The position numbers and the translations under genes are program-made. The notes below the pieces were generated by a model, which was not told the DNA's origin, did not search any database, and was given only the letters and a program-made list of their open reading frames with translations. Positions 49,058 to 58,975 of a stretch of DNA of 64,000 nt are shown here, one piece after another. Source of the DNA: Bifidobacterium asteroides (GTDB lineage: Bacteria > Actinomycetota > Actinomycetes > Actinomycetales > Bifidobacteriaceae); NCBI RefSeq assembly GCF_019469425.1, contig NZ_CP048272.1, positions 372,001-436,000 of the forward strand, in the 5' to 3' direction. Numbering within the stretch: position 1 is the stretch's first letter; the number at the start of each line of letters is the position of its first letter.

Positions 49058-51469
49058 ATGGATACTGAGGTCATGACCGATAGCGTGAAGGAGCGTGGCA
49101 TTTCGGATCGCGATGCTGTTGACGGCATTCTGGTCGAGAAGCGCGACGGCCGGATCGTCGATTTTGATCCTGTCAACATCATGAACGCCATCGAAGCTGC
49201 TTTCAAGGATGTCAAGCACGAGGTCAGTCCTGAGGATCGCCAGCAGATCCGGGGTATGGCCCTGACCGTCCAGTCCGAGATCACTGATCGCTACACCAAC
49301 CCAGTCAAGATCGAGGACATCCAGACCCTGGTCGAGCATGCCCTGGTCAATGCCCATCTTTATGAGATTGCTCGCTCCTATACCTCCTACCGTCTTGACC
49401 GTGACATTCAGCGGGCCAAGGCCACTGATGTCAATGAGGCCGTTCATCGTCTGACCAGCAAGGACGAGACTCTGGTGCGCGAGAACGCCAACAAGGACGC
49501 CAACGTCTACGCCACCCAGCGCGACCTGCTGGCCGGCGCGGTATCCAAGGCCTCGGCCTTCGCCATGCTGCCCAAGGATGTCTCCAACGCCCACATGAAG
49601 GGCGACATCCACTTCCACGACGCGGACTACTCGCCCTTTACTGCTGAGACCAACTGCTCCCTGCCCGACTTCGGTGACATGCTGGCCCATGGTTTCGAGC
49701 TGGGCAACGCCATGATGGACTCGCCCAAGTCCATCGGCACCGCTGCTACGCAGATCACCCAGATCATCAAGGACATTGCCGGCTCCCAGTACGGCGGTCA
49801 GACCGTCAACCGTTGTGACGAGATGCTGGACAGGTATGCGCGTCTGGACTACAAGAAGAACTATTCCATGGCTGAGGCTGTTCTGCCGGACGAGGAGCCT
49901 ATTGATGTGGCCAAGGATGTCGTCCGCGGCCTCAAGGCCCGGGAAGCTGACTGGCTCCACTTGGACGATCGTGCTCCCATTGGCGAGGATGCCCCCTTCG
50001 ATCTGGACGCTCCGCAGATTGTTCGGCTGCGTCAGGTCTATGCCAAGATCCTGACTCGCAAGAACATCTACGATGCCATGCAGACCATGGAGTACCAGAT
50101 CAACTCCAACCGTGTCTCCAATGGTCAGACACCCTTCGTCACTGTGGGCTTCGGCCTGGGCACCTCTTGGTTCGCCAGGGAGATTCAGCGGGCCATCTTC
50201 CTGATTCGCATCCGCGGACTGGGCAAGGACCGCCACACCGCCATCTTCCCCAAGCTGGTCTTCACCATCAAGCATGGGCTGAACGCGGACGAGGGCGATC
50301 CCAACTACGACATGAAGCAGCTGGCTCTGGAGTGCTCGACCAAGCGCATGTACCCTGACGTGGTCTTCTACGAAAATTTGGTCAAGATCACCGGCTCCTT
50401 CAAGGCCCCCATGGGCTGCCGCTCTTTCCTGCAGGCCTGGACCAATCCCGAGACGGGGGAGGACGAAGAGGACGGTCGCATGAACCTTGGTGTCGTGACC
50501 GTCAACATCCCCCGCATCGCTCTGGAGTCCCGCGGCGACAAGGACCGCTTCTGGAAGATCTTTGACCAGCGTATGGAGGTGGCCCACCATGCTCTGCAGT
50601 TCCGCATCATGCGCTGCAAGCAGGCCACGCCCATCAACGCCCCCACCCTCTACCAGTACGGCGCCTTCGGCAGGCTGAAGCCCACCGACAGCGTTGACAC
50701 CCTCTTCCGCAACAGCCGCTCCACTGTTTCCTTGGGCTACATCGGACTCTATGAGGCCACCAGCGTCTTCTACGGCAAGGACTGGATGAAGGACCACTCC
50801 TGGGATCCGGATGGCAAGGAGTTCGCCCTAAGCATTGTGCGCCGGATGAACCAGCTCTGCAAGCAGTGGGAGAAGGCTGAGGGGTACCACTATTCGGTCT
50901 ACTCCACTCCGGCCGAGTCGCTGACTGACCGCTTCGCACGGATGGACAAGGAGAAGTTCGGCGTAGTCGACGGCGTCACCGACCACGACTTCTACACCAA
51001 CAGCTTCCACTACCCGGTCTGGCTGCGGCCCACGCCCATGGAGAAGCTCAGCTACGAGCGGGACTTCCCTTACCTGGCCTCGGGCGGGTTCATCAACTAC
51101 TGCGAGTTCCCATCCATGCAGCAGAACCCCAAGGCCCTGGAGGCGGTCTGGGACTACGCCTACGACATCGGCATCGGCTACCTGGGCACCAACACCCCCA
51201 TCGACCACTGCTTCGTCTGCGGCTACGAGGGCGACTTCGAGCCCACTGAAGAGGGCTTCAAATGCCCCGAATGCGGCAATGACGACCCCGATAAGTGCAA
51301 CGTGACCAAGCGCACCTGCGGCTACCTGGGCAACCCAGTCCAGCGGCCCATGGTCCACGGCAGGCACGAGGAGATCGCCCACCGCGTCAAGCACATGGAG
51401 GGCGAGACCGGCCACGTGGTCCTCAAGGACGGATCCACCAAGGAGTGGTTCGACGACAAGGCCGAATAG
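49058..51469 (+). CDS. nrdD: Anaerobic ribonucleoside-triphosphate reductase
   Basis: 803 residues. An N-terminal ATP-cone (about 15-110; ILVEKRDGRIVDFDPVNIMNAIEAAF), the long catalytic barrel, then the zinc site with two CxxC pairs (FVCGYEG... is CxxG, and FKCPECGND, KCNVTKRTCGYLG), ending with the glycyl-radical loop RTCGYLGNP. It makes deoxynucleotides without oxygen using a glycyl radical generated by NrdG. The ATG at 49058 has GAGGAG at correct spacing. It is followed by nrdG after a strong hairpin. Oxygen would inactivate it, in contrast with the cytochrome bd genes downstream. Confidence 0.96.
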   Translation: MDTEVMTDSVKERGISDRDAVDGILVEKRDGRIVDFDPVNIMNAIEAAFKDVKHEVSPEDRQQIRGMALTVQSEITDRYTNPVKIEDIQTLVEHALVNAHLYEIARSYTSYRLDRDIQRAKATDVNEAVHRLTSKDETLVRENANKDANVYATQRDLLAGAVSKASAFAMLPKDVSNAHMKGDIHFHDADYSPFTAETNCSLPDFGDMLAHGFELGNAMMDSPKSIGTAATQITQIIKDIAGSQYGGQTVNRCDEMLDRYARLDYKKNYSMAEAVLPDEEPIDVAKDVVRGLKAREADWLHLDDRAPIGEDAPFDLDAPQIVRLRQVYAKILTRKNIYDAMQTMEYQINSNRVSNGQTPFVTVGFGLGTSWFAREIQRAIFLIRIRGLGKDRHTAIFPKLVFTIKHGLNADEGDPNYDMKQLALECSTKRMYPDVVFYENLVKITGSFKAPMGCRSFLQAWTNPETGEDEEDGRMNLGVVTVNIPRIALESRGDKDRFWKIFDQRMEVAHHALQFRIMRCKQATPINAPTLYQYGAFGRLKPTDSVDTLFRNSRSTVSLGYIGLYEATSVFYGKDWMKDHSWDPDGKEFALSIVRRMNQLCKQWEKAEGYHYSVYSTPAESLTDRFARMDKEKFGVVDGVTDHDFYTNSFHYPVWLRPTPMEKLSYERDFPYLASGGFINYCEFPSMQQNPKALEAVWDYAYDIGIGYLGTNTPIDHCFVCGYEGDFEPTEEGFKCPECGNDDPDKCNVTKRTCGYLGNPVQRPMVHGRHEEIAHRVKHMEGETGHVVLKDGSTKEWFDDKAE

Positions 51470-51489
51470 GCTCTGAAGAGGCGCAGTAC

Positions 51490-51520
51490 ATGGCGGGCCG
51501 GGTAGTTTGCGGCCCGCCAT
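51490..51520 (+). other. Strong hairpin between nrdD and nrdG
   Basis: ATGGCGGGCCG and CGGCCCGCCAT form a perfect 11-bp stem with a 9-nt loop, 20 nt after the nrdD stop and 18 nt before the nrdG start. No T run follows, so it may set the ratio of the two products by partial termination or RNA processing. Confidence 0.55.
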
Positions 51521-51538
51521 TGTCATGAGGAGGACCAG

Positions 51539-52261
51539 ATGATGGACAAACAGGGAGCCATGAGAAAGACAGGCGGCCACCGTGACTTCGCTGCTGATGA
51601 GCAGGGGCGCGGTCCAGGGATCCCCTCTGAGCTGACCAACAATCCCAGGGCCGGCCAGTGGGACGGCCGTCGGCTTAGTCGAGGAATCGTGGCGGACTAC
51701 AAGCGTCTGGTCATGACCGACGGCGAGGGGATCCGCTGCTCCCTCTACGTCAGCGGCTGCCCTTTCCGTTGCCAGGGGTGCTACAACGCTTCCATCTGGG
51801 ACTTCGGCGCCGGGCACCCCTATACCCAGCAGCTTGAGGACCGCATTGTCAAGGACCTGTCGCTGTCCTATGTGCAGGGCATCACCTACCTGGGCGGGGA
51901 GCCCCTGCTCAACACCCCCATGCTGCTCGGCCTTTCGGAGCGGATCCGGCGCGAGTTCGGCCATGAGAAGGATATCTGGTGCTGGACAGGCTATACATGG
52001 GAGGAGCTGAACCGGCCGGGGGAGACCCCGGACAAGGCCCAGCTGATCTCCTACCTCGACGTGCTGGTGGACGGACGCTACTTGGAGAATCGGAAGAACA
52101 GCCTGCTCCAGTTCCGAGGCTCGGACAACCAGCGGATCATCGATGTGCCGCGTTCCTTGGAGCAGGGCCAGGTGGTCATCTGGCCCAAGCTGCATGACCA
52201 GACCAGGTTTATTCCGGAGACCTACAGCAAGGACAGGCAGCAAGAGCAGCAGCGGGGCTGA
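51539..52261 (+). CDS. nrdG: Anaerobic ribonucleotide reductase activating protein
   Basis: 240 residues. The radical-SAM cluster motif [10 protein letters not shown] (CxxxCxxC) and [10 protein letters not shown], a glycine-rich SAM-binding segment, are clear. It reductively cleaves S-adenosylmethionine to place the radical on NrdD. The N-terminus is about 45 residues longer than that of typical NrdG and looks unstructured; GAGGAGG supports the start used here. Confidence 0.95.
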   Translation: MMDKQGAMRKTGGHRDFAADEQGRGPGIPSELTNNPRAGQWDGRRLSRGIVADYKRLVMTDGEGIRCSLYVSGCPFRCQGCYNASIWDFGAGHPYTQQLEDRIVKDLSLSYVQGITYLGGEPLLNTPMLLGLSERIRREFGHEKDIWCWTGYTWEELNRPGETPDKAQLISYLDVLVDGRYLENRKNSLLQFRGSDNQRIIDVPRSLEQGQVVIWPKLHDQTRFIPETYSKDRQQEQQRG

Positions 52262-52308
52262 TACCGGCTCCTGCTCTGAGTTGGTCTACGTCGCCTTGCC
52301 GGGGCACA

Positions 52309-53844
52309 ATGGGTGTCATGACTGATGAGCATGATCACGACGCCAAACCCGACCTGCCCAAGGATCTGAGGGTCCGCTTCTGCCCCTCGCCGACCGGCAC
52401 CCCGCATGTGGGCATGGTTCGAACCGCACTCTTCAACTGGGCCCAGGCCCGGCACTCGCACGGTACCTTCGTCTTCCGCATCGAGGACACCGATGCCCAG
52501 CGCGACAGCGAGGAGAGCTACCAGCAGATTCTGGAGGCCCTCAAGTGGCTGGGGCTGGACTGGGACGAGGGTGTGGAGGTCGGCGGACCGGATGGCCCCT
52601 ACCGGCAGTCCGAGCGTGGCGATATTTACCGCGATGTAGCCCGGCAGCTGCTGGATGCCGGCTACGCCTACGAGTCCTATTCCACTGCCGAGGAGATCAA
52701 GGAGCGTAACCTGGCCGCTGGTCGACCGGCGGCTTTCGGCTACGACGGCTATGACCGCGACCTGAGCAATGAGCAGCGTCAGGCCTTCCGCGACCAGGGT
52801 CGGCGACCCGCCCTGCGCATCCGCATGCCTGACGAGGACATCGCCTTTGACGACCTGATTCGCGGGCATATCGAGTTCAAGGCCGGGTCCGTGCCCGACT
52901 ATGTGATTGTGCGCCCCAACGGCGATCCACTTTATACTCTGACCAATCCGGTGGATGATGCCCTGATGCGCATCAATGTGGTCCTGCGCGGCGAGGACCT
53001 GCTCAGTTCCACCCCCCGGCAGATCGTCCTCTACCGTTACTTGATGAAGCTGGGCATAGCCCGGGCCATGCCTCTCTTCGGGCACCTGCCCTATGTCATG
53101 GGCCAGGGCAAGAAGAAGCTGTCTAAGCGCGACCCTGAGTCCAACCTCTTTCTGCACCGGGAGCACGGCTTCATTCCGGAAGGTCTGCTCAACTATCTGG
53201 CCCTGCTGGGCTGGTCAATTGGCCCCGACCGGGATGTCTTCTCCATGGATGAGATGGTTGAGCACTTTGACATCCGGGATGTCAAGGCCAATCCGGCCCA
53301 CTTCGACATCGACAAGGCAGTAGCTATCAACGCCGAGCACATTCGCATGCTGGAGCCACAGGACTTCCTGAACCGGTCCTTGCCCTACCTCAGGCGCGAC
53401 AGGCTGGTGAGTGCTGAGCGCTGGCAGGACCTGAGCGATCGTGAGCAGCGGATCCTGACCGCTGCCGCCCCCCTGGTCCAGCCTCGCGTACGTCTGCTGG
53501 GCGAGGTCTCCGGCATGGTAGGCAGTCTGCTCAGCAAGGAGGATTACCTGGAGCCCCAGCCGGATGCCCGTAAACAGCTCAAGGACTCCGCTGGACAAGT
53601 CTTGGACCTGGCCATTGCCGCTCTGGATGATGTATCCGACCAGGACTGGAAAACCGATCACCTGCACGACCTGCTCACTCAGGCGCTGGTGGATGAGGGC
53701 GGCTATAAGCCCCGACTGGCCTTCGGGCCGGTCAGGGTGGCGGTCTCGGGAAGGCGGGTTTCGCCACCCCTGTTTGAGTCCCTGGAGATCTTGGGCAAGA
53801 GCACAACACTCCGGAGGATGGCCAACTTGCGCCAAAACCTCTGA
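52309..53844 (+). CDS. gltX: Glutamyl-tRNA synthetase
   Basis: 511 residues. The HIGH-equivalent [13 protein letters not shown] and the KMSKS-equivalent KKKLSKRDP are present, with [12 protein letters not shown] between. The C-terminal third is the helical anticodon-binding domain. It charges tRNA-Glu (and tRNA-Gln as the substrate for the GatCAB amidotransferase if no GlnRS exists). Immediately downstream lie tRNA-Glu and tRNA-Gln genes, an apt grouping. An alternative start at 52318 is possible. Confidence 0.96.
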   Translation: MGVMTDEHDHDAKPDLPKDLRVRFCPSPTGTPHVGMVRTALFNWAQARHSHGTFVFRIEDTDAQRDSEESYQQILEALKWLGLDWDEGVEVGGPDGPYRQSERGDIYRDVARQLLDAGYAYESYSTAEEIKERNLAAGRPAAFGYDGYDRDLSNEQRQAFRDQGRRPALRIRMPDEDIAFDDLIRGHIEFKAGSVPDYVIVRPNGDPLYTLTNPVDDALMRINVVLRGEDLLSSTPRQIVLYRYLMKLGIARAMPLFGHLPYVMGQGKKKLSKRDPESNLFLHREHGFIPEGLLNYLALLGWSIGPDRDVFSMDEMVEHFDIRDVKANPAHFDIDKAVAINAEHIRMLEPQDFLNRSLPYLRRDRLVSAERWQDLSDREQRILTAAAPLVQPRVRLLGEVSGMVGSLLSKEDYLEPQPDARKQLKDSAGQVLDLAIAALDDVSDQDWKTDHLHDLLTQALVDEGGYKPRLAFGPVRVAVSGRRVSPPLFESLEILGKSTTLRRMANLRQNL

Positions 53845-53912
53845 GCGGGTATATTTCTTTTTTGTTGTGCTACTGACCTGCTGAACCGGGTTCGTACGCG
53901 GCGAAAAGTGAA

Positions 53913-53985
53913 GCCCCCGTCGTCTAGCGGTCTAGGACTACGCCCTCTCACGGCGCCAACACCGGTCCAAATCCGGTCGGGGGTA
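53913..53985 (+). tRNA. tRNA-Glu(CTC)
   Basis: 73 nt; the acceptor GCCCCCG pairs with CGGGGGT (G1-U72, as in other actinobacterial tRNA-Glu), and the anticodon loop CTCTCAC gives CTC. CCA is not encoded. It lies 69 nt after gltX. Confidence 0.93.
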
Positions 53986-54026
53986 CGACATGTGGCAATC
54001 GTCCAAGCGGTTGTCGCACAGCCAAT

Positions 54027-54098
54027 TGGGGTATGGTGTAATTGGCAACACAGGTGATTCTGGTTCATCCATTCTTGGTTCGAGTCCAGGTACCCCAG
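54027..54098 (+). tRNA. tRNA-Gln(CTG)
   Basis: 72 nt; the acceptor TGGGGTA pairs with TACCCCA, with a GGTGA-TTCTGGT-TCATC anticodon arm (anticodon CTG) and the T-loop TTCGAGT. No encoded CCA. Confidence 0.92.
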
Positions 54099-54119
54099 CA
54101 GTAGGGATTCAGAGTCCCC

Positions 54120-54152
54120 AAGAGCGGAGCATCGAAACGATGTTCCGCTCTT
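54120..54152 (+). terminator. Terminator of the tRNA pair
   Basis: AAGAGCGGA...TCCGCTCTT with an inner CATCG/CGATG stem and an AAA loop, followed by CTTCTTG. Confidence 0.75.
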
Positions 54153-54414
54153 CTTGTATGCGTATTGCTGCGTTTCTCAGAAATGCTTCCGGTTTCCAAA
54201 GAGGCGGCCGGTCGTGTCCATGAGAGTCGTCCGCGGTGTGAGCAAGCAAACAAAAAGAGGAGGCCCGGCAGGCAGTCATGTCAGAGTTTCCGATGGTGGA
54301 ATCTGATACGTTGAGCATAGAAGTTTGAGTGATGGACCCGGTCATCGGCTGATCGGGCGGCATCACCCAGTGTTTGAGTCATTGTACGGTTTTCTTTGGT
54401 AAAGGTGCGTGAAC

Positions 54415-55590
54415 ATGACGACAATCATGGTGTTGGGAGCCGGTTATGCGGGCCTTCGCGTGGTCAAGAGGCTGGCTCATGCCAAGACGGATGCCCATGT
54501 GGTGCTGGTCAACCAGAATGAGTACCACTACGAGTCCACCCAGCTGCATCAGTTGGCGGCGGGAACCAAGGAGCCAGCGGATGTGGTCTTCGACCTGCGC
54601 AAGTCTCTGCCTGATTCGGTGACACTGATCGTCGACAAGGTGGTCGGCATTGATCAGGACGGCCATCGGGTGAGCCTGGAGCATCACGATCCCCTGTCCT
54701 ACGATTACTTGGTCAACGCCCTGGGCTTCGAGTCCGAAACCTTCGGCATCAAGGGGGCCGAAGAGCATGGATGGCCCATCGTGGACGTGGACACCGCTCT
54801 GGCAGCCCGCAGGAAATTGGAGCAGACGCTGGCCCGCTACCAGACCAGCCATGATCCGCTGGACCTGAGCATAGCGGTTTGTGGCGCGGGCTTCACCAGC
54901 ATCGAGTACCTGGGCGAGCTGGTCTATCGGCTGCCTCAGCTTTCGAAGCGCCTGGGCTTCCCCATGGATCGGGTCAAGGTGGACTGCATAGAGGCGTCGC
55001 CCAAGATTCTGCCCATGTTCAGCAAGGACCTGGTCGACTGGGCTGTGGATTATCTGAGCAAGCGGGGAGTCAACTTCCACACCTCGACCCCTATCACCGA
55101 GGTCAAGCAAGGTGCCGTGGTCTCCAATGACCAGGAGTTCAAGGCCCATACGATCATTTGGACAACGGGCGTACGTGGCAGCCACGTTATTGCCGATTCA
55201 GGGTATAATCAGAAGCGCAACCGTGTAGTGGTCAGGGATGACCTATCGGTGGAGCAGCATCCAGAGGAGTTCCTGGTGGGTGATGTGAGCGCCGTTCCCG
55301 ACCCCCAGTCAGGTCGGCTCTACCCAACTACTGCACAGATTTCGATGGCCCAGGCTGATACCGCGGCCGCGAATGTCCTTGCCAGAATGCGGGGGCAGGA
55401 GCCTCAGCGGTTCACCTTCCGGAGCGAAGGAACTGTGTGCTCCCTTGGCCCTCACGCCGGGGTCGCCGAAATCGACCGAATGGGGACGCTGAAGCTCAGG
55501 GGCAGGATGGTCTCGGTCCTGAAGTGGATCGTCAACGAGCGGTCGGTCCTTGAGTTGGCCGACGTGCGTACCATGCTGGAGAGCAACTGA
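54415..55590 (+). CDS. ndh: Type II NADH dehydrogenase
   Basis: 391 residues. The first FAD-binding GxGxxG is in VLGAGYAGLRVVK, the second (NADH) in AVCGAGFTSIEYLGEL, and the FAD-binding C-terminal motif is EFLVGDVSAVPDP; a membrane-binding amphipathic end follows. It passes electrons from NADH to quinone without pumping protons. It leads the cytochrome bd cluster, so it is probably the electron donor to the bd oxidase. AAAGGTG precedes the ATG at 54415; a GTG at 54409 is also in frame. Confidence 0.92.
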   Translation: MTTIMVLGAGYAGLRVVKRLAHAKTDAHVVLVNQNEYHYESTQLHQLAAGTKEPADVVFDLRKSLPDSVTLIVDKVVGIDQDGHRVSLEHHDPLSYDYLVNALGFESETFGIKGAEEHGWPIVDVDTALAARRKLEQTLARYQTSHDPLDLSIAVCGAGFTSIEYLGELVYRLPQLSKRLGFPMDRVKVDCIEASPKILPMFSKDLVDWAVDYLSKRGVNFHTSTPITEVKQGAVVSNDQEFKAHTIIWTTGVRGSHVIADSGYNQKRNRVVVRDDLSVEQHPEEFLVGDVSAVPDPQSGRLYPTTAQISMAQADTAAANVLARMRGQEPQRFTFRSEGTVCSLGPHAGVAEIDRMGTLKLRGRMVSVLKWIVNERSVLELADVRTMLESN

Positions 55591-55644
55591 ACCAGCGTCT
55601 CAAGGAATGCAAGGGACAAGGCGATGAAAGAGGGGAGGACGAAC

Positions 55645-55890
55645 ATGATTCAGGACATGAGGAAGTCGCCGCATCGGTCTGCGACGGAAAGTATGTTCGT
55701 TCCGCTCCAGCCTCGGATCGGATCATTTGCGGCGAGGATTGCCATTGGCCCTGCGTTCATCAATATGATTGACTACCTCCTGCTCCTTCTCATTCCGGTG
55801 GAAACCCCGGCCGACTGCGGCTTCCGCCAGGAGTGCGGAGATCCCGCGCCCGTATGCGGATCGGCAGGAGCGAGAGGAGAGTGGCATTAG
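55645..55890 (+). CDS. Possible small membrane protein between ndh and cydB
   Basis: An 81-codon frame whose ATG has a strong GGGAGGAC ribosome site and whose TAG ends one base before the cydB ATG. It contains one hydrophobic segment (AFINMIDYLLLLLIPV) and a Cys-containing tail. It is much longer than CydX/CydS and not similar to them. The coupling to cydB favours translation, but the composition is not compelling and it may be only a leader. Confidence 0.35.
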   Translation: MIQDMRKSPHRSATESMFVPLQPRIGSFAARIAIGPAFINMIDYLLLLLIPVETPADCGFRQECGDPAPVCGSAGARGEWH

Positions 55891-55891
55891 C

Positions 55892-56944
55892 ATGAGTTTC
55901 CTACAAGGTTTGTGGTTTTTCGTCATTGGCCTGCTTTTTGCAGGGTTCCTCCTGCTCGAGGGGTTCGACTTTGGCGTTGGCATGGCTACCAGGTTCGTGG
56001 CCCGCGATGGTGATGAGCGTGCCACCTTCATGAGGGCCATCGGCCCCCACTGGGACGGCAACGAGGTCTGGCTGATCACTGCCGGCGGCGCCATGTTCGC
56101 GGCTTTCCCGCTCTGGTACGCCTCCCTCTTTTCGGGGTATTACATCCTGCTCTTCCTGGTGCTGGTCGCCCTGATCCTGCGCGGAGTCTCATTCGAGTTC
56201 GCCTCCCACGCACTGACCAGCCGTGAACGTGGCGTATGGCAGTGGGCCAACTTCATCGGCTCCCTATTTGCGCCCTTCTTCCTGGGTATGATGCTGACCA
56301 GTCTGATCCAGGGCATTCCCATGGATAAGAACGGCGATGCCTGGCCCGGGTTCTTTGACGTGTTCAACTGGCTTTCCGTGGTAGGCGGCATAGCAGTCGT
56401 CTTCTTCAGCTTCGTCCACGGCCTGCATTTCCTAAGTCTGAAGCTTGGAGCCATGGATTCACGCCGGATGCTCAACGTCAGCGAGAAGGCCTATTGGATC
56501 GCCTATCCGGCACTGGTCGTCTTTGTGCTCCTGGCCATCTTCAACACCGACTTCTACAAGGCCCGCCCCCTGTCCACCTGGCTGATCACTGTGATCATTC
56601 TGGCATCCGTCATTGGAGGCCACCTTGCTGTCTTCAAGAAGCACGGCGGCTATGCCTTCACCTGCTCGGGCATCACTTTGATGGCCATCATCGCCTTTAT
56701 CTTCAACGGGCTCTTCCCCCGTGTGATGATCGCCGACAATCCGGCTCACGACCTGCTGATCCAGGATGCCTCGGCTTCTCCGCTGACCATGAAGATCATG
56801 ACTGTGGTGCTTTGCATCCTCCTGCCCATCATGCTGGCCTACTTCATCTGGAGCTACTTCATCCAGCGCAAGCGGCTGGAGACCGATGGCGCCCACCTGA
56901 ACTCGCCTGTGGCCCCTTCGGCCACCGTGGCTGAGGCCCTCTGA
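55892..56944 (+). CDS. cydB: Cytochrome bd oxidase subunit II
   Basis: 350 residues, about nine membrane helices. LLEGFDFGVGMATRFV in the first helix, GPHWDGNEVWLITAGGAMFAAFP, and the GGIAVVFFSFVHGLHFLSLK segment are CydB signatures. It forms the heterodimer with CydA, reducing oxygen to water with quinol. Here it comes before cydD and cydC, with cydA downstream of both, an unusual order. AGGAGAG in the upstream frame serves the ATG. Confidence 0.95.
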   Translation: MSFLQGLWFFVIGLLFAGFLLLEGFDFGVGMATRFVARDGDERATFMRAIGPHWDGNEVWLITAGGAMFAAFPLWYASLFSGYYILLFLVLVALILRGVSFEFASHALTSRERGVWQWANFIGSLFAPFFLGMMLTSLIQGIPMDKNGDAWPGFFDVFNWLSVVGGIAVVFFSFVHGLHFLSLKLGAMDSRRMLNVSEKAYWIAYPALVVFVLLAIFNTDFYKARPLSTWLITVIILASVIGGHLAVFKKHGGYAFTCSGITLMAIIAFIFNGLFPRVMIADNPAHDLLIQDASASPLTMKIMTVVLCILLPIMLAYFIWSYFIQRKRLETDGAHLNSPVAPSATVAEAL

Positions 56945-57004
56945 AATTCAAGGGGCAGGGGAGACAGCGCCGACAGGACCGGAGGACATCCGAAGGGTAA
57001 TGCA

Positions 57005-58975
57005 TTGATCGACAAAAATCTCTTCCGTTTCGATGGAGTCCGGTCCACCCTGGGCCTGCTGGCCGGCCTGTCCCTGGTCCAGGGAATCGGTGTGGTGGCT
57101 CAGGCCTATGGACTTACCTTGGCTCTGGTGCGCATTTGGCACCTTCAGAACCTCAGTGTGCTGGTGGCGCCAGTGCTGATCTTTTTGGTCGCCTACACCT
57201 GTCGGCAGCTCTGCGACGTGGCCAAGGATCGTATCGCCACCGATCGTGCCGATGCCGTCGTGGCGCAGCTGCGGCCCCGAATTCAGGACAAGGTCTTCTC
57301 GCTGGGCCCATCGGCTCTGGCCCAGCGCGGCACAGGATCGGCCGTCACCATGTTGGTGGACGGACTCGACCAGGTGCGCACCTATGTGTTGACGGTCCTG
57401 CCCAAGCTGATGGATCTCATTTTCATCCCCCTGATCGTTCTGGTCATGGTCTGGGCACAGGATGCAGGTTCCGGTCTGATTCTCCTGCTTATGCTGCCCC
57501 TGCTCATCTTCTTCATGGTCATCCTGGGCCTGGCCGCCAGGGATCGCTCCAGTCGACAGTACGCCCAGTTCCGAAAGCTCAACACAAGGTTCATGGATAC
57601 GGTCTTGGGCCTGCCGACCCTGAAGATGCTGGGCATCGACAAGGAGTACGAGGACGAGATCTATTCGGTATCCGACCGCTTCCGGAAGAGGACCATGAGC
57701 GTTATCCGGGTGGCTATGACCTCCACTTTTGCCCTGGACTTCTTCGCCACTTTGGCCATCGCGATCATGGCGGTCTTCCTGGGCAACAGCCTGATCGATG
57801 GCAAGGCGGAGCTCTTTCCCTCCCTGCTGGCCCTGATCCTGGCTCCCGAATACTTCATGCCTATTCGCCAGTTCGGAGACGACTTCCATGCAACACTGAA
57901 CGGCAAGAATGCCTTGGATGACATCGTAGGCATGCTGGCCCAGCCTGAGCCTAAGCGCTTGGAGGAGCTGGACTGGTCCGGGTGGAAGCAGGACAGCCAC
58001 CTGCACCTGGAGGGAATCGACTTCGCCTATCCTGGCCCCAAGCCGTTGCAGAGCAATGCGTCAGCCGGGGCGCAGATGGATGCCATGGCCAAATCCGAGA
58101 ATCAAAAGACCGGCAAGAAAAGCAATAAGCCCAAGGAATCCAAGGATCATGACGGTGATGGGATGCCGGTTTCGGTGGCATCCAATTCCGGAGCATCGCG
58201 AGGAACCGAAGTCGAGGATGTTCCGGAGTCACAGGTCCGCCGGGTCGACAGCGATGCCGAGGAGCAGCCCCTGGCCCTGAGCGGGCTGGAGCTGGACCTG
58301 CGCGGCTTTTCCAAGGTGGCCGTCGTCGGCCGTTCAGGAGCAGGCAAGTCCACATTGATGGATTTGCTGGCCGGCTTTGAGCAGCCCAAGGCGGGCAGCA
58401 TCGACTTGGACGGTCATCTGCTGGAGCACTGCAATGCGGCTGCCTGGCAGCGGCACATCAGTTATATTCCCCAGAACCCCTTCATCTTCCATGGCACCGT
58501 GGCTGACAACATACGCTTCTACAACCAGGATGCAGACGATGCTGCGGTGGCTCGTGCAGCCGACCAGGCCGGGTTGACCGACTGGCTAAAAACACTGTCC
58601 GACGGTCTGAACACCCGAATCGGTGAGGGCAACCGTGGCATCAGCGGCGGCCAGGCTCAGCGAATCGCCCTGGCCAGGGGCGTCTTGGACCCCTCACGCG
58701 AGATCCTGTTGTTTGACGAGCCCACCGCCCACCTGGACATCGAGACGGAATACGATCTGAAGCAGACACTGCTGCCCATCATGAACGGGCACCTTGTCGT
58801 CCTGGCCACCCACCGCCTGCACTGGCTGGCCAACATGGATTGGGTGATCATGCTGGAGGATGGACGGATTGTAGCCCAAGGCGATCCGCACGAGCTGATC
58901 GGTCAGGGCGGGCCCTTGGATGATCTGATCAATGAGATGGGGGGGAACCAGATTGCCGACTACCAGCAGGACTGA
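57005..58975 (+). CDS. cydD: Thiol/haem ABC exporter subunit CydD
   Basis: 656 residues with a TTG start (AAGGG upstream). Six membrane helices (residues about 15-320), then a nucleotide-binding domain with VVGRSGAGKST, NRGISGGQAQRIALARG and ILLFDEPTAHLD. With CydC it exports glutathione/cysteine and is needed for cytochrome bd assembly. Between the start of the NBD (FAYPGPKPL, about 345) and LALSGLELDL (about 422) lies a charged, low-complexity insert of some 75 residues that CydD proteins normally lack. It overlaps cydC by 44 nt if that start is right. Confidence 0.92.
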   Translation: MIDKNLFRFDGVRSTLGLLAGLSLVQGIGVVAQAYGLTLALVRIWHLQNLSVLVAPVLIFLVAYTCRQLCDVAKDRIATDRADAVVAQLRPRIQDKVFSLGPSALAQRGTGSAVTMLVDGLDQVRTYVLTVLPKLMDLIFIPLIVLVMVWAQDAGSGLILLLMLPLLIFFMVILGLAARDRSSRQYAQFRKLNTRFMDTVLGLPTLKMLGIDKEYEDEIYSVSDRFRKRTMSVIRVAMTSTFALDFFATLAIAIMAVFLGNSLIDGKAELFPSLLALILAPEYFMPIRQFGDDFHATLNGKNALDDIVGMLAQPEPKRLEELDWSGWKQDSHLHLEGIDFAYPGPKPLQSNASAGAQMDAMAKSENQKTGKKSNKPKESKDHDGDGMPVSVASNSGASRGTEVEDVPESQVRRVDSDAEEQPLALSGLELDLRGFSKVAVVGRSGAGKSTLMDLLAGFEQPKAGSIDLDGHLLEHCNAAAWQRHISYIPQNPFIFHGTVADNIRFYNQDADDAAVARAADQAGLTDWLKTLSDGLNTRIGEGNRGISGGQAQRIALARGVLDPSREILLFDEPTAHLDIETEYDLKQTLLPIMNGHLVVLATHRLHWLANMDWVIMLEDGRIVAQGDPHELIGQGGPLDDLINEMGGNQIADYQQD

